Assembly: GCA_963971425.1 (NCBI GenBank)
Contig: OZ020525.1
Coordinates: 16,436,187-16,500,186 of the forward strand
Length of the DNA stretch: 64,000 bases
Reading direction: 5' to 3'
DNA from: Bryoerythrophyllum caledonicum
Taxonomy: Eukaryota; Streptophyta; Bryopsida; Pottiales; Pottiaceae
In this document: positions 1 to 12,029 of the stretch, piece after piece
How the letters are laid out: each line of letters starts with the position of its first letter
Numbering within the stretch: the first letter of the stretch is position 1
Notes under the pieces: generated by a model
Told to the model about the DNA's origin: nothing
Seen by the model: only the letters and a program-made list of their open reading frames with translations
Databases searched by the model: none
Translations under genes and position numbers: made by a program

Positions 1-1
1 G

Positions 2-1702
2 CAACAGCAAGAGCTGGCACAGTGGTCTAGGTTCCCCCAGAGCAATCCAAATGGGAACATGGATCCAGCCTCCGGTACAACTTTTGATGGTCAAGGTAGC
101 CAACGTAGAGGGGGCGCCCCTCCAGTGCCTCACTCCCGAATTGCAAGAAATGGGAGTGGTACAGGGGCTTCGCACTTAACACGAACCTCGACATCTCATA
201 CGCCTGGCAGCTCCGCTACCTTTACCTCACCCGGGAGTTCCATGGATACTGGAGATGAGGATTCTGCATTAGGTCCTCACTGGGACCCTAATTTCAGGTA
301 TGATATCGGTCAAGGGATCACCAATTATTGCGCTATCATTTTGAGTAGTATTCGTCAGTGTCTCAGGTTCTGTAAATGATATAATCTGGGTTTATGTGAT
401 CGAATATATGGTATATTTTAGGACATTCAAATCGAATAGGCCCTTCAAGTTCCTGTGGACAAATGTCCTCTTGTAGTTTTTAGCGAATGGGAGTACTTTC
501 TATGGGTGCGTTTTAATTCTTATTTTTCTGGACACTGAAGGTAGACATGGATGGCGTTTCTTTTGAATAAATTTGGTAGTTTCATCCCTTGCCAGGACTT
601 AACCGAATAACATGGCTTGTTTGCAGCGAGGAACTCCTTCAAGAAGTTGCCCTTGATACTGGAGGAAGAGGCATCTCTGAGGGAGCTGCTTCTCGAAGGT
701 AGTCCCTAGATTCTGTTTCAGTTCTATCTTGAAACCAAGAAAGTGTTGCAAATTTAGATGAAGTCTACTGAGGTTTGACAAATGGATATCTGCTTTGCTG
801 GGTGCGTTCAATGCAGTCGAATGTTAAAGTCGGAGTTTGGTAGCTCTTGGACTACGATAGTCAAATATTGTATAACGTCTTAATTATCCTTCATAATTTA
901 CTGCTTTTTGTGTAATTTGTTTGCAGGACATCATTCGGCCAAGCGAGCACCACGTCAAGCATCGAAGGTAGTCCTGTATCTCCACACAGCTCGCAATCTG
1001 GGTACCAGCGTCCGATGCCTGGCCACTTTCAGAGTCAAACCTCTCCAAGTCGACTCGGTCCTCAAACTCCTCAGAATTCGCAGCAGCAGCGTCAGCAAGG
1101 TTATCACCACGTCTCACCAGAACAAACTCCTTTGCACCCTCAGTATGGAGGACGAAGGCATATATCTGGTGAGATGAACACTTCTGTTTCCGGAACTGCT
1201 CCATTTCAACAGCGTCATCAGGCATTTCAAATCCACCAGTTTCAGCCCCAGTTTAACCAATTTCCCGGGCTGGTGGTGGGGGCCGATGGGAACCTTTTAC
1301 CTTCTTCTCAAAGGGATAATAGGTTGTCACATCCAGGAGTGGCTCATAATACATCTAGATTGAATACTGGACAAACTGAACCAAATGCAAATTCCCCCAA
1401 TGCAGCAGGATTTGCAATGGCTGCAGGTATAGGGCATCCGATGCATGCTGTGCAGCATCAGCATTACTATGGTGGAGAAAATGCTCATCAATGGTCGATT
1501 CCGGGTGCTTTCCTTCCGCAGGGCCCATACTTTACGAACGACCTGTGCGGTAAGTAAGGGTGTTGCTTGCACAGTTCTACTTTATATCTAGTTTATGAAC
1601 TTTGAAGTCTCAACTTTCTAGTTGGCAGTGTTCAAAAGTGTATCATGACATTGGCATTATCTGTAATGTTCAGGACCACGGCCTCCATTAGCTCGACGAT
1701 AA
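2..1702 (+). CDS. 3' part of a Gln/Pro/Ser-rich protein gene, product not recognised
   Basis: Three exons fit one continuous frame: 2-297, 927-1549 and 1674-1702. The first is cut by the window edge. Donors are GTATGA (298) and GTAAGT (1550); acceptors are TTGCAG and GTTCAG. Phases agree at both junctions, giving 315 residues that end in PRPPLARR before a TAA at 1700-1702. The protein is low in complexity, rich in Q, P, S, H and G, with stretches such as NSQQQRQQGYHH and QFQPQFNQFPG. I see no catalytic motif, zinc ligand set or membrane segment. Such disordered C-terminal tails are common in plant nuclear regulators and RNA-associated proteins, so a nuclear role is possible, but that is only an inference. 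The missing 5' exons would be needed to name it. Confidence 0.6.
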
Positions 1703-1809
1703 TTGCCGGCTTCAAAGTGCTGCATCCGTTAGTCGCTTATCAAATATTGCTATGTGATCTGGTAATAGCCTTCATGCTTTTGTTGCTAAGCATGGTAAGC
1801 ATAATTAAG

Positions 1810-2138
1810 GGCTGAGGACCTTGCTCAAGCAGCCCTCAATCTAGGCCAGCATGATAACTCCATACGGCTTCATCGATTAGCTCGTTACACTTCTGGTGAA
1901 CGCCCTTTACAGGTAATCGCATGCTTATTTTGCTGCTGTCTATGTAGATCAAGGTTTCTAGGTTCACTGTTGCATGGGCAGTGTCATCCAAATGACAATT
2001 GTTCTTGTTTTCTGATTTCCTTGTGGATTTGTGCAGGTTACATGGACAGCTAATTTTGATGACCTCAGCAGGTCAAGGCTGGTAGCAGGTGCAGAATTGC
2101 ATCTTGAGCTTGATGCGCACATTCTTGCAGCTACATGA
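1810..2138 (+). other. possible extra coding exons downstream of the first gene
   Basis: Two blocks with good splice signals keep one open frame across an intron: 1810-1912 (donor GTAATC) and 2037-2138 (acceptor GTGCAG, ending in TGA). Together they read like ordinary protein (AEDLAQAALNLGQ near the start, ILAAT at the end). They do not connect in frame to the TAA-ending exon at 1702. They could be alternative 3' exons of the first gene, a decayed duplicate, or chance. A transcript would settle which. Confidence 0.3.
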
Positions 2139-4383
2139 ACATCTGGACGAAAGATTACTAATTCCAGGTCTTCTTTCTATTGGTGCAAATCCGTTCCTAG
2201 TCTGTCCAAGCTATCCCTTTTGAAGATTGCTCACGGAGATCGACATTTCATGACTACTGAAATAAGTAGATGTCACAATGGGTAGAAAGCTCGCTTTTTC
2301 AAGGTTCAGAATCAGAATTCTTAGGCCGATTTGTAATTTATTGGTCATTAATTAAGGCCCTATTTTTATGTTACCGAAATACAAATGTTTAGCCATGACT
2401 TTTACAGCTGACAATCTGGTGTGTTGACATCTTAGAGCCGGTGTTGCCATTAGTTAATCTACATTTCTTATCATTTTAGAAGGAAATTTATGCGGTAACT
2501 GAATAACGTAAATCTGTTGCAGGGATGGGTTTTTCAATGAAAGCTTTACTCTTAACCGCTAGAATTCCTAGACAATTTCACACAAAAATCACTTCAAAAC
2601 TGCTGATTCTAGTGTGGAGATGGTGGACGATGAAACAAAAACTTTAATTTTGAATTTGAACTTTAGAATCTTAGTTATGACTTATTAATAACATGCTCAA
2701 TAGAACGTCAAACTTTGACCTCATGGATTTAAAGATTATAGTGTTTGAAGTAAAGGTAAAGGTTCATTTTCTTTAGGATCAACAAATTTTGACTTCACTT
2801 GTTTAATATTTGCACTACACAATGTCTAAATTTCTTACCATTATATTGATCATGATATTAGTTCTTTGGACAACATTTTTTAGAGGTAGTAAAGGGAAGG
2901 AGTTTCAAAAATTGTTGTTACACTTTCTATTTTGTTATAAACTAAATATGTTATAGAATGAGAATTCAAACAGCCAATAAGAAGGCTTACACCTCATTTT
3001 GTAGTAGGAAAAATAAAAAGTAAAAATATTAACCTCTAAAGGCCCAATGTCCCCTTAGGGGACATTTTGAGTTTGGGTAAGGTCCCACAATCTCAAATTT
3101 TCTGAGATTTTTATATTGAATGGGCAACATTTTATTAGCTTCCCGTAAACATAATTTTTGTAGAAATTTGACTTATGGTTCAAAAGTTAATTTTTTTTTT
3201 TAGTATCATATACATATAGTGCAGCAGTTTAGAGTGACATTCAACATATTGTGTAGGAAAATTTTGATTAATCTTAAATTCAATAGAAATTCAAGTTTTT
3301 GTCCATTTTAAAAAAAAAGAAATTCTTCTTGGATTTAAAAAAAATGAATTTACATCTACCATACGGATTTTCGAATTTCAAATATATAAGAAGGATATGA
3401 TATGTGCAAAACTTGAAGGGTATTGTTCATTCTTAAAACATAGTTGCATTGCAGGATTTTTAAGTACATCTTCTATCCCTCTTCTACTTCTAAAATTTGC
3501 TGCACATGTGCCTAGCATGATCCTTTTTAAGATAAAATTAGAAAATCATAGACCGTAGAGCAAAAAGTTGCCATAGAAGGTGGTCGAAGTTTGTTGAAGG
3601 TATTTAGTATGACCAAAAGAAGAGTTTATGTCTCACATCAAAGGATGTTATCTTCAAATCCGTGCAATCAAACTGAACAAAAATTTCACCACACACATGT
3701 ACAATTCTAGTACAAGATCCTATGGTTAGATATATAAGAACTATGTTTATTTGCATTTTGTGTTGAATGCGTTGAAATTGGCAGTTTTCAATGAATTTGG
3801 GCGCAAAAATGTTGCTGGCCTTTAAGGGTTAAGATCTCTAATTTTTATGTTGAAAGAAGTTATATTCGTACCTTGCTTGACAATGTGTGAACATGTTTGA
3901 CTTGGATTTATCCCTAAAGACCAAAAATCCCAAGGTGGACTTTTAGTGATTTCGGGTAGCTTATACTCATGTCAATTTAGATCATGAATTTCTGAAATTT
4001 ATATTGGAAAAGTGGATAAATAGTAGCTTTGTGGAGGATTTTAAAAAAGAAAATGTACAAAACTAAAGTTTTTTGAAGTGGATAGCAATGGAGGAAAGTT
4101 CTTGGCAAACCTCATTGTTTTTACTAAAAAAGTCAAAATTAAGGATTTTACTTTACACAACAATTTTTTTTTTCTAATAGAAGGAAAAGTGATTCTATCT
4201 ACTATTCATACTATAGATCCAAAAAATGTTTTTCTATATATAAATAAAATAGCTTTCTTAATCGAATGGCTGCTTCCTATACCTATTGTCATTGCAAGTA
4301 ACGGATATTTAACTAATTTCGGACAAAAGGATCAATTGTGGACAAAATAAGAAAACTTATTTTGTGGACAAAAGGAAAATTCT
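2139..4383. other. AT-rich intergenic DNA, no gene seen
   Basis: No exon-like frame was found. A block around 3030-3110, with a palindrome of the type CCCCTTAGGGG followed by a run about hashed 'tctcaaat', recurs in diverged form near 13730-13810, so part of this stretch is an old dispersed repeat. A short hairpin lies at about 4341-4366 (arms ACAAAATAAG / CTTATTTTGT). Confidence 0.5.
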
Positions 4384-4620
4384 TAAAAACCCTATAGATT
4401 CTTAAAAACCCGAAACTCTAAAACTACAATGATACTACAAACTCCTAAGGATTCTAGCAAATCCTAAAGATTCTGGAAAACCCTAAAGATTCTAGAAAAT
4501 CCTAAAGACTCTGACTAACACTAAAGATTCTATAAACCTCTAAAGAATTGTTGAAACCCTAAAGATTTGTCAGGAACCTAAAGGTTTGAGAAACCCTATA
4601 AATTTGTCAAAGACACCACC
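4384..4620. repeat. degenerate tandem repeat, unit about 20 bp
   Basis: About eleven imperfect copies of a unit close to CCCTAAAGATTCTAGAAAA follow one another, with spacing drifting between 17 and 25 bases. CCCTAAA resembles the plant telomere repeat, but the unit is much longer than 7 bp and never reduces to a pure telomere array. Confidence 0.6.
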
Positions 4621-5578
4621 ATTGTGACAATCTCTAATAAACCTAAAGCTGTGTATGTTGGTTGCCTGCCGATGAGACCATTTTGATTTGTACTTCACAA
4701 CATGACAACAAGGTATATTGAAGGTGGAGACGTCGACTAACTGCCAACGCGACACAATAAATGCAGGGCATGGCTGCATGTTGTTGACAATGCGCCACTA
4801 CACACGTGAGGGAAGTCGTTGGCAGGTAGCTAACGGGTGGAGGGTCTCAGGCCTCGATGTCTTCATTAGGGTTCATGCAGACACCGCCGGCTTACAAACA
4901 TGCATTTGCGGTAGTGGCTGATTCTTTAGGGATTTGATGATGATTTAGAGCTCCTTTCTTCTTCTGAGATGGGGAACGATGCGAGTAGAGTATGGATTTG
5001 CAATTTGTAGTTTCAGGAATCCCATTTTTCTACATCTAGGGCCTGGTCCAACATTCCGTAGCGATCGTACTCTTTTTATCCTTATTTGATCTCATCGGCG
5101 TCCACCATTCAATATGGAAGTTAACATTAGTCTTCCCTGGGTTTGTATCGAACTTTGTTAGGACTCGATCCATCTAGAGACGAGAAGATAGTGCATATTA
5201 GAAGGACGGACAAGCACAAAATCACCAAGCCTAAATACCTCCATTACTTGTGGTATTTGGCATGCAATGACCTAACACAAGGTAGAACATAGATCCATAA
5301 AAATTATGCAATGTGTAGTGGAATAATATGCCATTATCTTGAGTCAAAGTATGTTGGCCTTATCCACGCAAGGAAAGAAAGAAAACATATTGCACTTTTT
5401 AAATGCATGTATCTTATATCCATGTTGTCAAAGTTTACAAAACAATTTTAGTGTCTACTTGTAGTATGTAACCTTTTAGCGACGACGGGCGGTTGTGTCC
5501 AGCCAAGAAAATGGTTGTATTGTAAATGGCCACAATTCAATTTGTCTTGCGAAATCCAAGTCGAGATAAGCGAATGTA

Positions 5579-8500
5579 CAGTAGGGGGACAAAAAGTTTG
5601 GCGTTTTTGCATTCCAGCAAAAGAAAAATCAAGTCTGCAATCTTTTAAAATGCACCAAAGGCACAAAAATTGTCCCCTACCTACCAAATTTGGAACTTGG
5701 GTTCTTTTATAAGCTGATTACATGTCTGCAAAGTTTTGTGGCCTAATAATTTACCAAAATGGTTTTATAGTCAATTTACCAAGTTTCTAGTACCCATTTC
5801 AATACCTTTAGTCATCAATATTAGCGTGAATTCCATACAATGAGGAGATTAAAGAAGTTAAACACCAAATAGTGAACTTCATTTATATTCTAATACTGGG
5901 TGTAAGTACATTAATTGGGCTACAAAGTGGGCAAAAATAATATACTCCATAGTATGTTTGTTTTGAAGCCCTTTGTTAAATTGTTCTTGAATGCCAACCA
6001 TCCATTTTTTAGGTGTGAAGAAATCATGCCCAACAAAATATTAGGTGAACAGAAAATCTCTTGAACAAAGTGCTCAATTTTGGGACTTTGTGTTGTCATA
6101 ACACATGTTGCTCTATAAGTGGCCGAACCCTTTCCCGAGATGAGAATACTGCATACTACAAAGACTGAAAATATACCAAAAATACTACGCAGTATATATG
6201 TTTTTTCAAGGCACCAAAAACTAGGTTTTGAAGAAAATGATGAAAAAAATAAATATTTTTGAAAACACTTTCTATATTAAGATAGATTTTTGTATGCTAA
6301 AGAAGGTTCAATAAGGATTTGGAGCAAAAATCAACATTTAACCCCCACTTTAAGCATTTTAAAAAATCAGCCCATTTTTTTTCTTTTACAAGCAAATTTA
6401 AGTCTCAGATAATAATTTTTCATTTGGAATGACCGAAAAGAACATGTTGTGAATCTAATCTGAAAGTTTTGTAGAACTGTGAACTTCTGATCTCTCATAA
6501 GAAGTATATTTGAAGCCATTTTTAAAACTGTGACAAGTATATAGTAATTACAAATATACTTCTTCTCATTGAACTGTAGACCGGTTCGGTGAAAATTTAC
6601 GATATGTGTGATGGCATGGAAGTCAGGACTCACATTTTGTAGACCAACATCTGAAATCAAAAGCAAATTGGGCATGTGACGCGAAAGAGCAGTTGTGACA
6701 TGGCAAAAAACGGTTTGTGACAGTTTATTCGTACCACCTTAGTCGACTATCACTCTACTCTATTTGACTTAACTGACATCATGAAGCATCAATCATTGCC
6801 TATATGACAATTTAGAAAACACTGAAAATGTTGTCAATTGCAAAAATAATGTTTGATATTTGAAAGTCTTTCAAAGGCACATAATTGTTTTCTAATCTTA
6901 TAAATAGGAGTGTATGTTCACCTATAAGTTAATTATGTAAACACAAATTTTGGTAGCCTAAAAATAGGTATATAGGATTTATTGCAAATTTACCAATGCG
7001 TATGCTTCCTCTAGCCTCAATCATAGATTGAAAACTAGCTGGCATTGAATGACATAAAGTAAGAAGTTGAGTACTTTTAACGAATGTCCACTCTCTTTGT
7101 AAAGTTTCCTTCAACTCATCTTAGGTCTTGGGACTTGATTGGCCATGTTGAACTGCATTTTTTAAAAGCTTCCTAAAATGATCTAGTGGATTGAGATCAT
7201 GACTATTTGCACGCCATTCAAGCTAAGGCATAATTTTCTCCATTCTTTAGGGGCTTTACTTTGATGCATTGGAGCTCCATCTTCCATAACTATAGCACAT
7301 GAGGCTTGGCCCATAAATTAAAGCAAATGGCCATCAATAGCTTTGCGACAATCCTTTGGCATAAATACAAGCTCAGGAGAGATGTCTTCCCACTCTTGAA
7401 AAGTATTGCAACAATCCTTTGTCTCCTCCAAACCCTCCCAAAATCATGAGAGATGTCCTCCCACTCTTAAAAGTGGGAACTACACAACTTGATGAATACC
7501 GCTCATATGCCGTTCTCCAAACATGAATTTGCCTTGAAACGTTGCCAATTTCAAAAATAGATTTATTTGTCCAACAAACACGCTCCCACTCTTTGGCACT
7601 CCATCACAATATTATCTTGCAAAATGTAGCCGTCGCGACATATAAAGAAGTGTCAAGAAAGGCTTCTTCACCGCAATTCTACTAAAAAGTTGTGGTCATG
7701 CAAAACAAGTCGAACAATCCTAGTACTCACATCCACAGGGCAAGCATTGGTAATATCTTGAAGTGATGATCGACAATGAGTTTTGGAGAATCAAAAAATT
7801 TGACGAACATCCCTCTTACTAAGTTTCTTGGGTCTTCCAATGCTTGAATTTGCCTAGTAAGTTTTGTGCTCTCTAAATTGCTTGATGATTCTTTGCACTG
7901 TCCTACTTGACTCTCCTACAATTCTTGCAATACTAGCACAACTCATTCCCCCCTCACTCATTCCAACTATGTAGGAACAAATTTCATATGGAATTGTTAT
8001 GATTGTTTTCAATCAAATTGATTGCAGGTAAGCAATGAATCTAGCTTATTGAAGCAATAGAACAAATCACCAAGCCAAATCTCAAATCAACTAAGTGGGT
8101 TCTCATCACTCAATAGGGGGACATAGTGCTCAACATCACTAGTCATCCACCAGTCACTCACTAACAGAAGCCAAACAAACCTTCTTCACCCACCAATTTT
8201 GATTTTGCAAATCTTCATAACCTTCATCAACTCTCTACTACACTCTTTTCTCACATTTGCAACTCAATTCATGTCTACTTTAACAAGTTGTGTGGTCTAA
8301 ATTGCAAAGGTAATGTTGCTTACATAACCAAATTACTGTTATTTTCAAACTTACACATCAAATATTTTTAGGACAAGTCGAAACCTTCAAATCAACAAGT
8401 GGATGATGCTTTTGTGTAATATCTATGTTAAACAAAGCATCCATGACGACCTTTTAAATTTTAGAAGCATGAGGTGTCTAATTCTCTTCAACATTTAGAA

Positions 8501-8729
8501 TGTACCTACTAATTCATGTTGATAAGGGTACTAGTTGGTAAATTAGCTATAAAACCATTTTGGTAAATTATTAGGCCACAGTACTTTGCAAACATGTAAT
8601 TAGCTTATAAAAGAACCTAAGTTCCAAATTTAGTAGGTAAGGGACAATTTTTGTGCCTTTGATGCTTTTTAAAAGACTGCAGACTTGAATTTTGAATGCA
8701 AAAACGCCAAACTTTTTGTCCCCCTACTA
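5579..8729 (-). mobile_element. decayed Tc1/mariner-like element with long terminal inverted repeats
   Basis: The outer ends form an inverted repeat of about 230-240 bp, roughly 88% identical by eye. It starts CAGTAGGGGGACAAAAAG at 5579 and is mirrored up to 8729. Each end is flanked by TA, the Tc1/mariner target duplication. Between the arms lies a transposase relic on the minus strand. At 3.15 kb the element is longer than a normal Tc1 (about 1.3-1.7 kb), so it probably holds later insertions or belongs to a long-TIR subgroup. Confidence 0.8.
6950..7990 (-). pseudogene. Tc1-like transposase pseudogene
   Basis: Minus-strand translation gives, in order, a helix-turn-helix region (ASIARIVGESSRTVQRII, then GRPKKLSKRD near 7830-7980), a middle region with WSSNASK near 7270, a degraded DLNPLDHF near 7200 that corresponds to the DLNPIEHLW catalytic block, and a tail SMPASFQSMIEARG near 7000-7050 matching the usual SMPRR..AVI.AKG end. 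Several stops and frame changes interrupt it, so it is dead. It is related in family, but not closely, to the intact transposase at 61809-62834. Confidence 0.75.
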
Positions 8730-9789
8730 TACACACAAGAGGATTGCAAGTTGATTTGAACAAGCTTGAGCCAAGGCATCGTTGCTACTCTCCAAAAATA
8801 GCTATGACCGTCCAAATTGAGCATGATAGGTCTAAAAGGGTTAAGTGGAAGATCTTGCAGTTGAAAATAGTAAAAAGTTGTTTCAATTAGTCTTGCAACG
8901 TCTCTCCTGAGAGGTGAAACATAGTCCTAGTCCTTTTTTGGTTAAAATGTTGTTTTACACTAAAGACAATAAAAAATTTGGACTACTTCAGAGGATATAA
9001 TAATATTATTTATTTGTATGGAAAATCTGAATGCCAATAGAAACTTCTAACAAAAATGTTGAAGTTGCCTTGAGTCCCCATGATTGCATTTAGAAAAGGA
9101 GGATTTTATTTTAAAGGTCTGGTGTGAAAATGAATTATTTTCACACAAACCAACTACTATGCCACATCTTCATAAGAAATTAAGAAATTTATGATTAAAA
9201 TTGAGACCAGAGGAACCTACAGGAAATGAAAAACGTCTCCAAGGGGAAATGGTTCTTTAGGAGTTAAGTGCCAGTGAGGTTAGAAGTGTTCATTGCCATA
9301 GTTCATTAGGGATTCACAAAGTAACACTCCTGAGGGTGTGATTTAGTAAGTCATCCAAGTGCAAGTTCCCTAAGGTAGGGTGGAAATATGTCAATTCTTG
9401 TACATGGTATAGATGTTGAAAGTGAGAGTGACGTCGAGCATTTCATGAATTGGAAAAATGAAGATAAATCCCACTTTGAATAATCACCGAACATTTTTAA
9501 TTGTCTATTGAGGCCAAATTATGGATGATCTAAACCCTTAAACGTCAGAAGGTGCCACTGTTGGCCACAATATTCTACATGTATGGTGTCATATTTCAAC
9601 ATGATAAGGTTCACATATTGAAATGACCTCTAAATGAAACATGTTAAAGAATCTTCAATCCAAAGGTGTAAATCTTGCTAAACTTTCATACATTTTACAT
9701 ATTCTACATAATAAAGTATGTGCCTATGTATACAGTTCCTAGTTGACATTTAAGGGTCAAATTGCCCAATCCAGCATTTTTCAAGAGCA
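8730..9789. other. intergenic DNA, no gene seen
   Basis: AT-rich sequence with no exon-like frame, no tRNA and no clear terminal inverted repeats. Confidence 0.5.
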
Positions 9790-9920
9790 AGGATGGGGAC
9801 AAAACCAACCCTTTATTTTTATTGTGGTGAAGCCCTTCAATTTTTTTAAAAATCTCCTATAGGTGATTAAATTACTATGGTGGGTTTTCAAAGGTAGATT
9901 GGGGCCACATTTAGAACTTT
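9790..9920. repeat. truncated copy of the MITE core
   Basis: The run GGGACAAAACCAACCC followed by a TTTATTTTTATTGTGG-like stretch matches, in reverse orientation, the internal core of the MITEs at 19823-20065 and 9926-10159. No terminal repeat is visible on this copy. Confidence 0.45.
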
Positions 9921-9925
9921 TAAAA

Positions 9926-10159
9926 CCATATAGACGGATGGTACATGAAGGGGTCGTGGACAAAGCCTGGCCCCTATTTTTATGTTGGAGGGGGGTCCTA
10001 TTCAAACCAAGGCAGGGCCTCCAAAGGTACATTAGGGCCACAGGCCCCAAATTTGGCAAAAAAAAAAATTCCAAAAAAGGTTTTTGGACCCCCAAAATTT
10101 AAAAAGCCAAAAAAATGAGGCTTGTCCTAGCTCGGCCTCCGTAACATCCGTCTACATGG
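9926..10159. mobile_element. MITE, core family A, TIR type 1
   Basis: Ends form an imperfect inverted repeat: CCATATAGACGGATGGTAC at 9926 against the reverse complement of a copy ending at 10159. The interior has the GGCCCCTATTTTT and CCCCAAATTTGGC blocks shared with the elements at 19507, 19823, 20083 and 37696. There is no coding capacity. The polypurine/polypyrimidine runs make the strand assignment arbitrary. Confidence 0.65.
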
Positions 10160-10261
10160 AATAAAGAGGTCCGCCACATTTGCCAAGTTTGGAATATTAT
10201 TTGCTAAAAAAACCTTTGAGTCCCAAAATAAGAGGGCTGGAAAAATGATGCCATGCCATTA

Positions 10262-10686
10262 GAGCATCTCCACGGTGACACAGAGAACGGGCAGAATCGC
10301 CCGATTTGGGGTTTTATGGTGATGCAGAGTCGCACAAGAGACTAGAAAACGGAGAACTAATTTACTATTTTTCTGCATTTCGGTGAAGCCCACATGGAAA
10401 GAGCTTAGGATGCGGAAAGTGCATCAATTTTTTGCTATTGGCAAGACCTAGTCCCTTGACAACACGTGGTGTCTTATCATTGGTGGCCGGCATGTGACGG
10501 CAGTTTCGTCAGAAAATGGAGCACATCGCGGTTGGTGGCCCCATTGTCACATTTACTAGCTGCAAATTTCCTGTTCATTTCCAAGTACGGTGCACTCCCG
10601 TCCCGCTACCCAGACCTCCATCCCTACATTTCAAGGTCATTCTCCGCCATGGCGAGGCTCTTTTCCCGCCAGAGATGGAGATGCTC
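10262..10686. mobile_element. Tourist-like (PIF/Harbinger) MITE
   Basis: Terminal inverted repeats GAGCATCTCCA / TGGAGATGCTC are flanked on both sides by TTA (10259-10261 and 10687-10689), the 3-bp duplication typical of PIF/Harbinger elements. GAGCATCTCCA-type ends are common in plant MITEs. The interior has no coding potential. Confidence 0.7.
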
Positions 10687-10689
10687 TTA

Positions 10690-11464
10690 ATCCTTTCACG
10701 CCGGGCTCGATATGGCTCAACCATCAATCTACAAATGTAGTAGATGTCACGTTTCAGAGTCTATCAAGCTCGTAGATGATGGTTGCTCCATAGCCAGCCC
10801 TGTGTTAACGGTGTTAAGGAATTAAGACAGAAGGGCCCACGCTCAAAAAAAAATTCGATGAGGCAATATATGGGCGTCACCAATTCTTAGATTCGGATAT
10901 GAGGAACTGGCAAGGCAAGTAGAAAAGGTACAAATCATCAAGAGTGATTTGCTACAATTGCACTTGTACAAAGATTCTAGAATACAATGCACAAACACAT
11001 CCCACAAAACATACCGAGCCAGCGAAGACCAAAACCTGAGTACACTCGCAAGAACCTAACCTGACAAGAAACGCTGCAATCGTCTTCTAGGGTCGACATG
11101 TGCACAAAGACAACACAACACACGGAAAATAATGAACACAGCATCGATCTTGCACTTGCATGTGAACTCACAACCGGAAACAAAGAACATCTGGTGCTGG
11201 TGACGTTTAAATTTGGGCAGTGCTCCAAAGTGCACCTGATTAAATAAAAGAAAATTCCAGTCTCCAGTACAGGCTGGTATAAATAGAGTGTCTGTTTGTT
11301 CCACCACTATGTCTATGCCCACAGGACAAAACTTTATAGTATGGAACTACTTCCCCTCTAGAGGGTAGTACACTACTCTCGAGGGTAGTACACCTGATCA
11401 AGTATAGGAAATATTAAGCTTGCTTATTGCAATGATTCTCACATCTAAGCTACCCATGGATCGA
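10690..11464. other. intergenic DNA with a short duplicated 20-mer
   Basis: No gene is recognised. At 11350-11395 a unit close to CTCTAGAGGGTAGTACAC occurs twice in tandem (TCTAGA in one, CTCGAG in the other), just downstream of the small gene on the minus strand; it may lie in that gene's 3' untranslated region. Confidence 0.45.
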
Positions 11465-11923
11465 TCAGCAGTTGGCGGGGACGCAATGCGTGAGGTACGA
11501 GACACCGGCGCGCGACCCGAGCCCGACGCACACCTTCTTGCCCTCCACCAGCAAGCACCGGAACGACGACGGCACGCGGTCGGGGATGCGGAGGATGACT
11601 TGGTCGGCATACTGCTCGTACTTCACCACGGCGCCCGCGGGGAGCGTGTACGGGTTCACGCCGGGGTCGCACACGCCCAGATCTGCGGCCTGTAAGTTGC
11701 CCACGATCCGCACCGTCCTGCCGCCTTTGTTGCAGAACGTCACCGTGCTCGGGTTGCCCTCCGGGCACACGATGCCCTGGCTGGCGTCTAGAGGGACGTT
11801 CCACAGCTTGCACTTCAGCCCCGCCACCGGGAACGTCTCCACGCAACGTGAGTTCGACCGAGCAGCCGCGGCCGCCACCATCGCCACCAGCAGCACCACA
11901 ACTAGCAGCCCACCCCGCGCCAT
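11465..11923 (-). CDS. small secreted cysteine-rich protein, family not recognised
   Basis: An uninterrupted intronless frame of 152 residues. The start is the first ATG (11921-11923), followed by a classic signal peptide: MARG, then a hydrophobic run LLVVVLLVAMVAAAAA, then a likely cleavage site near residue 22 (AAARS). The mature part of about 130 residues has nine cysteines spaced through the chain and ends in CVPANC, so disulphide bonds and an apoplastic or cell-wall location are likely. I do not recognise the fold; it is not an obvious lipid-transfer protein, defensin or thaumatin. Codon third positions are mostly G or C, in sharp contrast to the AT-rich surroundings. A TATAAA box lies about 100 bases upstream. 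An odd number of cysteines would leave one free or allow a dimer. Confidence 0.7.
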   Translation of the reverse strand: MARGGLLVVVLLVAMVAAAAARSNSRCVETFPVAGLKCKLWNVPLDASQGIVCPEGNPSTVTFCNKGGRTVRIVGNLQAADLGVCDPGVNPYTLPAGAVVKYEQYADQVILRIPDRVPSSFRCLLVEGKKVCVGLGSRAGVSYLTHCVPANC

Positions 11924-12023
11924 CACTGCAAATAGAATGCTCACTGCAAACGCTCTGAAGTCAACTTCCCTGATCTGTTGCTAGATTGGTGGACTTCGAC
12001 GTCTGAGATAAGAGGCAAGTTGG

Positions 12024-12029
12024 TTTATA
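12024..12029 (-). promoter_or_regulatory. TATA box of the secreted cysteine-rich gene
   Basis: The minus strand reads TATAAA here, about 100 bases upstream of the ATG at 11923, a normal distance for a plant core promoter with a short leader. Confidence 0.45.

Noticed and set aside
59-379. Separate small gene starting at the ATG at 59
   Set aside because: The frame is open to the window edge and joins in phase to the exon at 927, so it is part of a larger gene.
4384-4620. Interstitial telomere repeat (CCCTAAA units)
   Set aside because: The repeat unit is about 20 bp and drifts; CCCTAAA is only one part of it.
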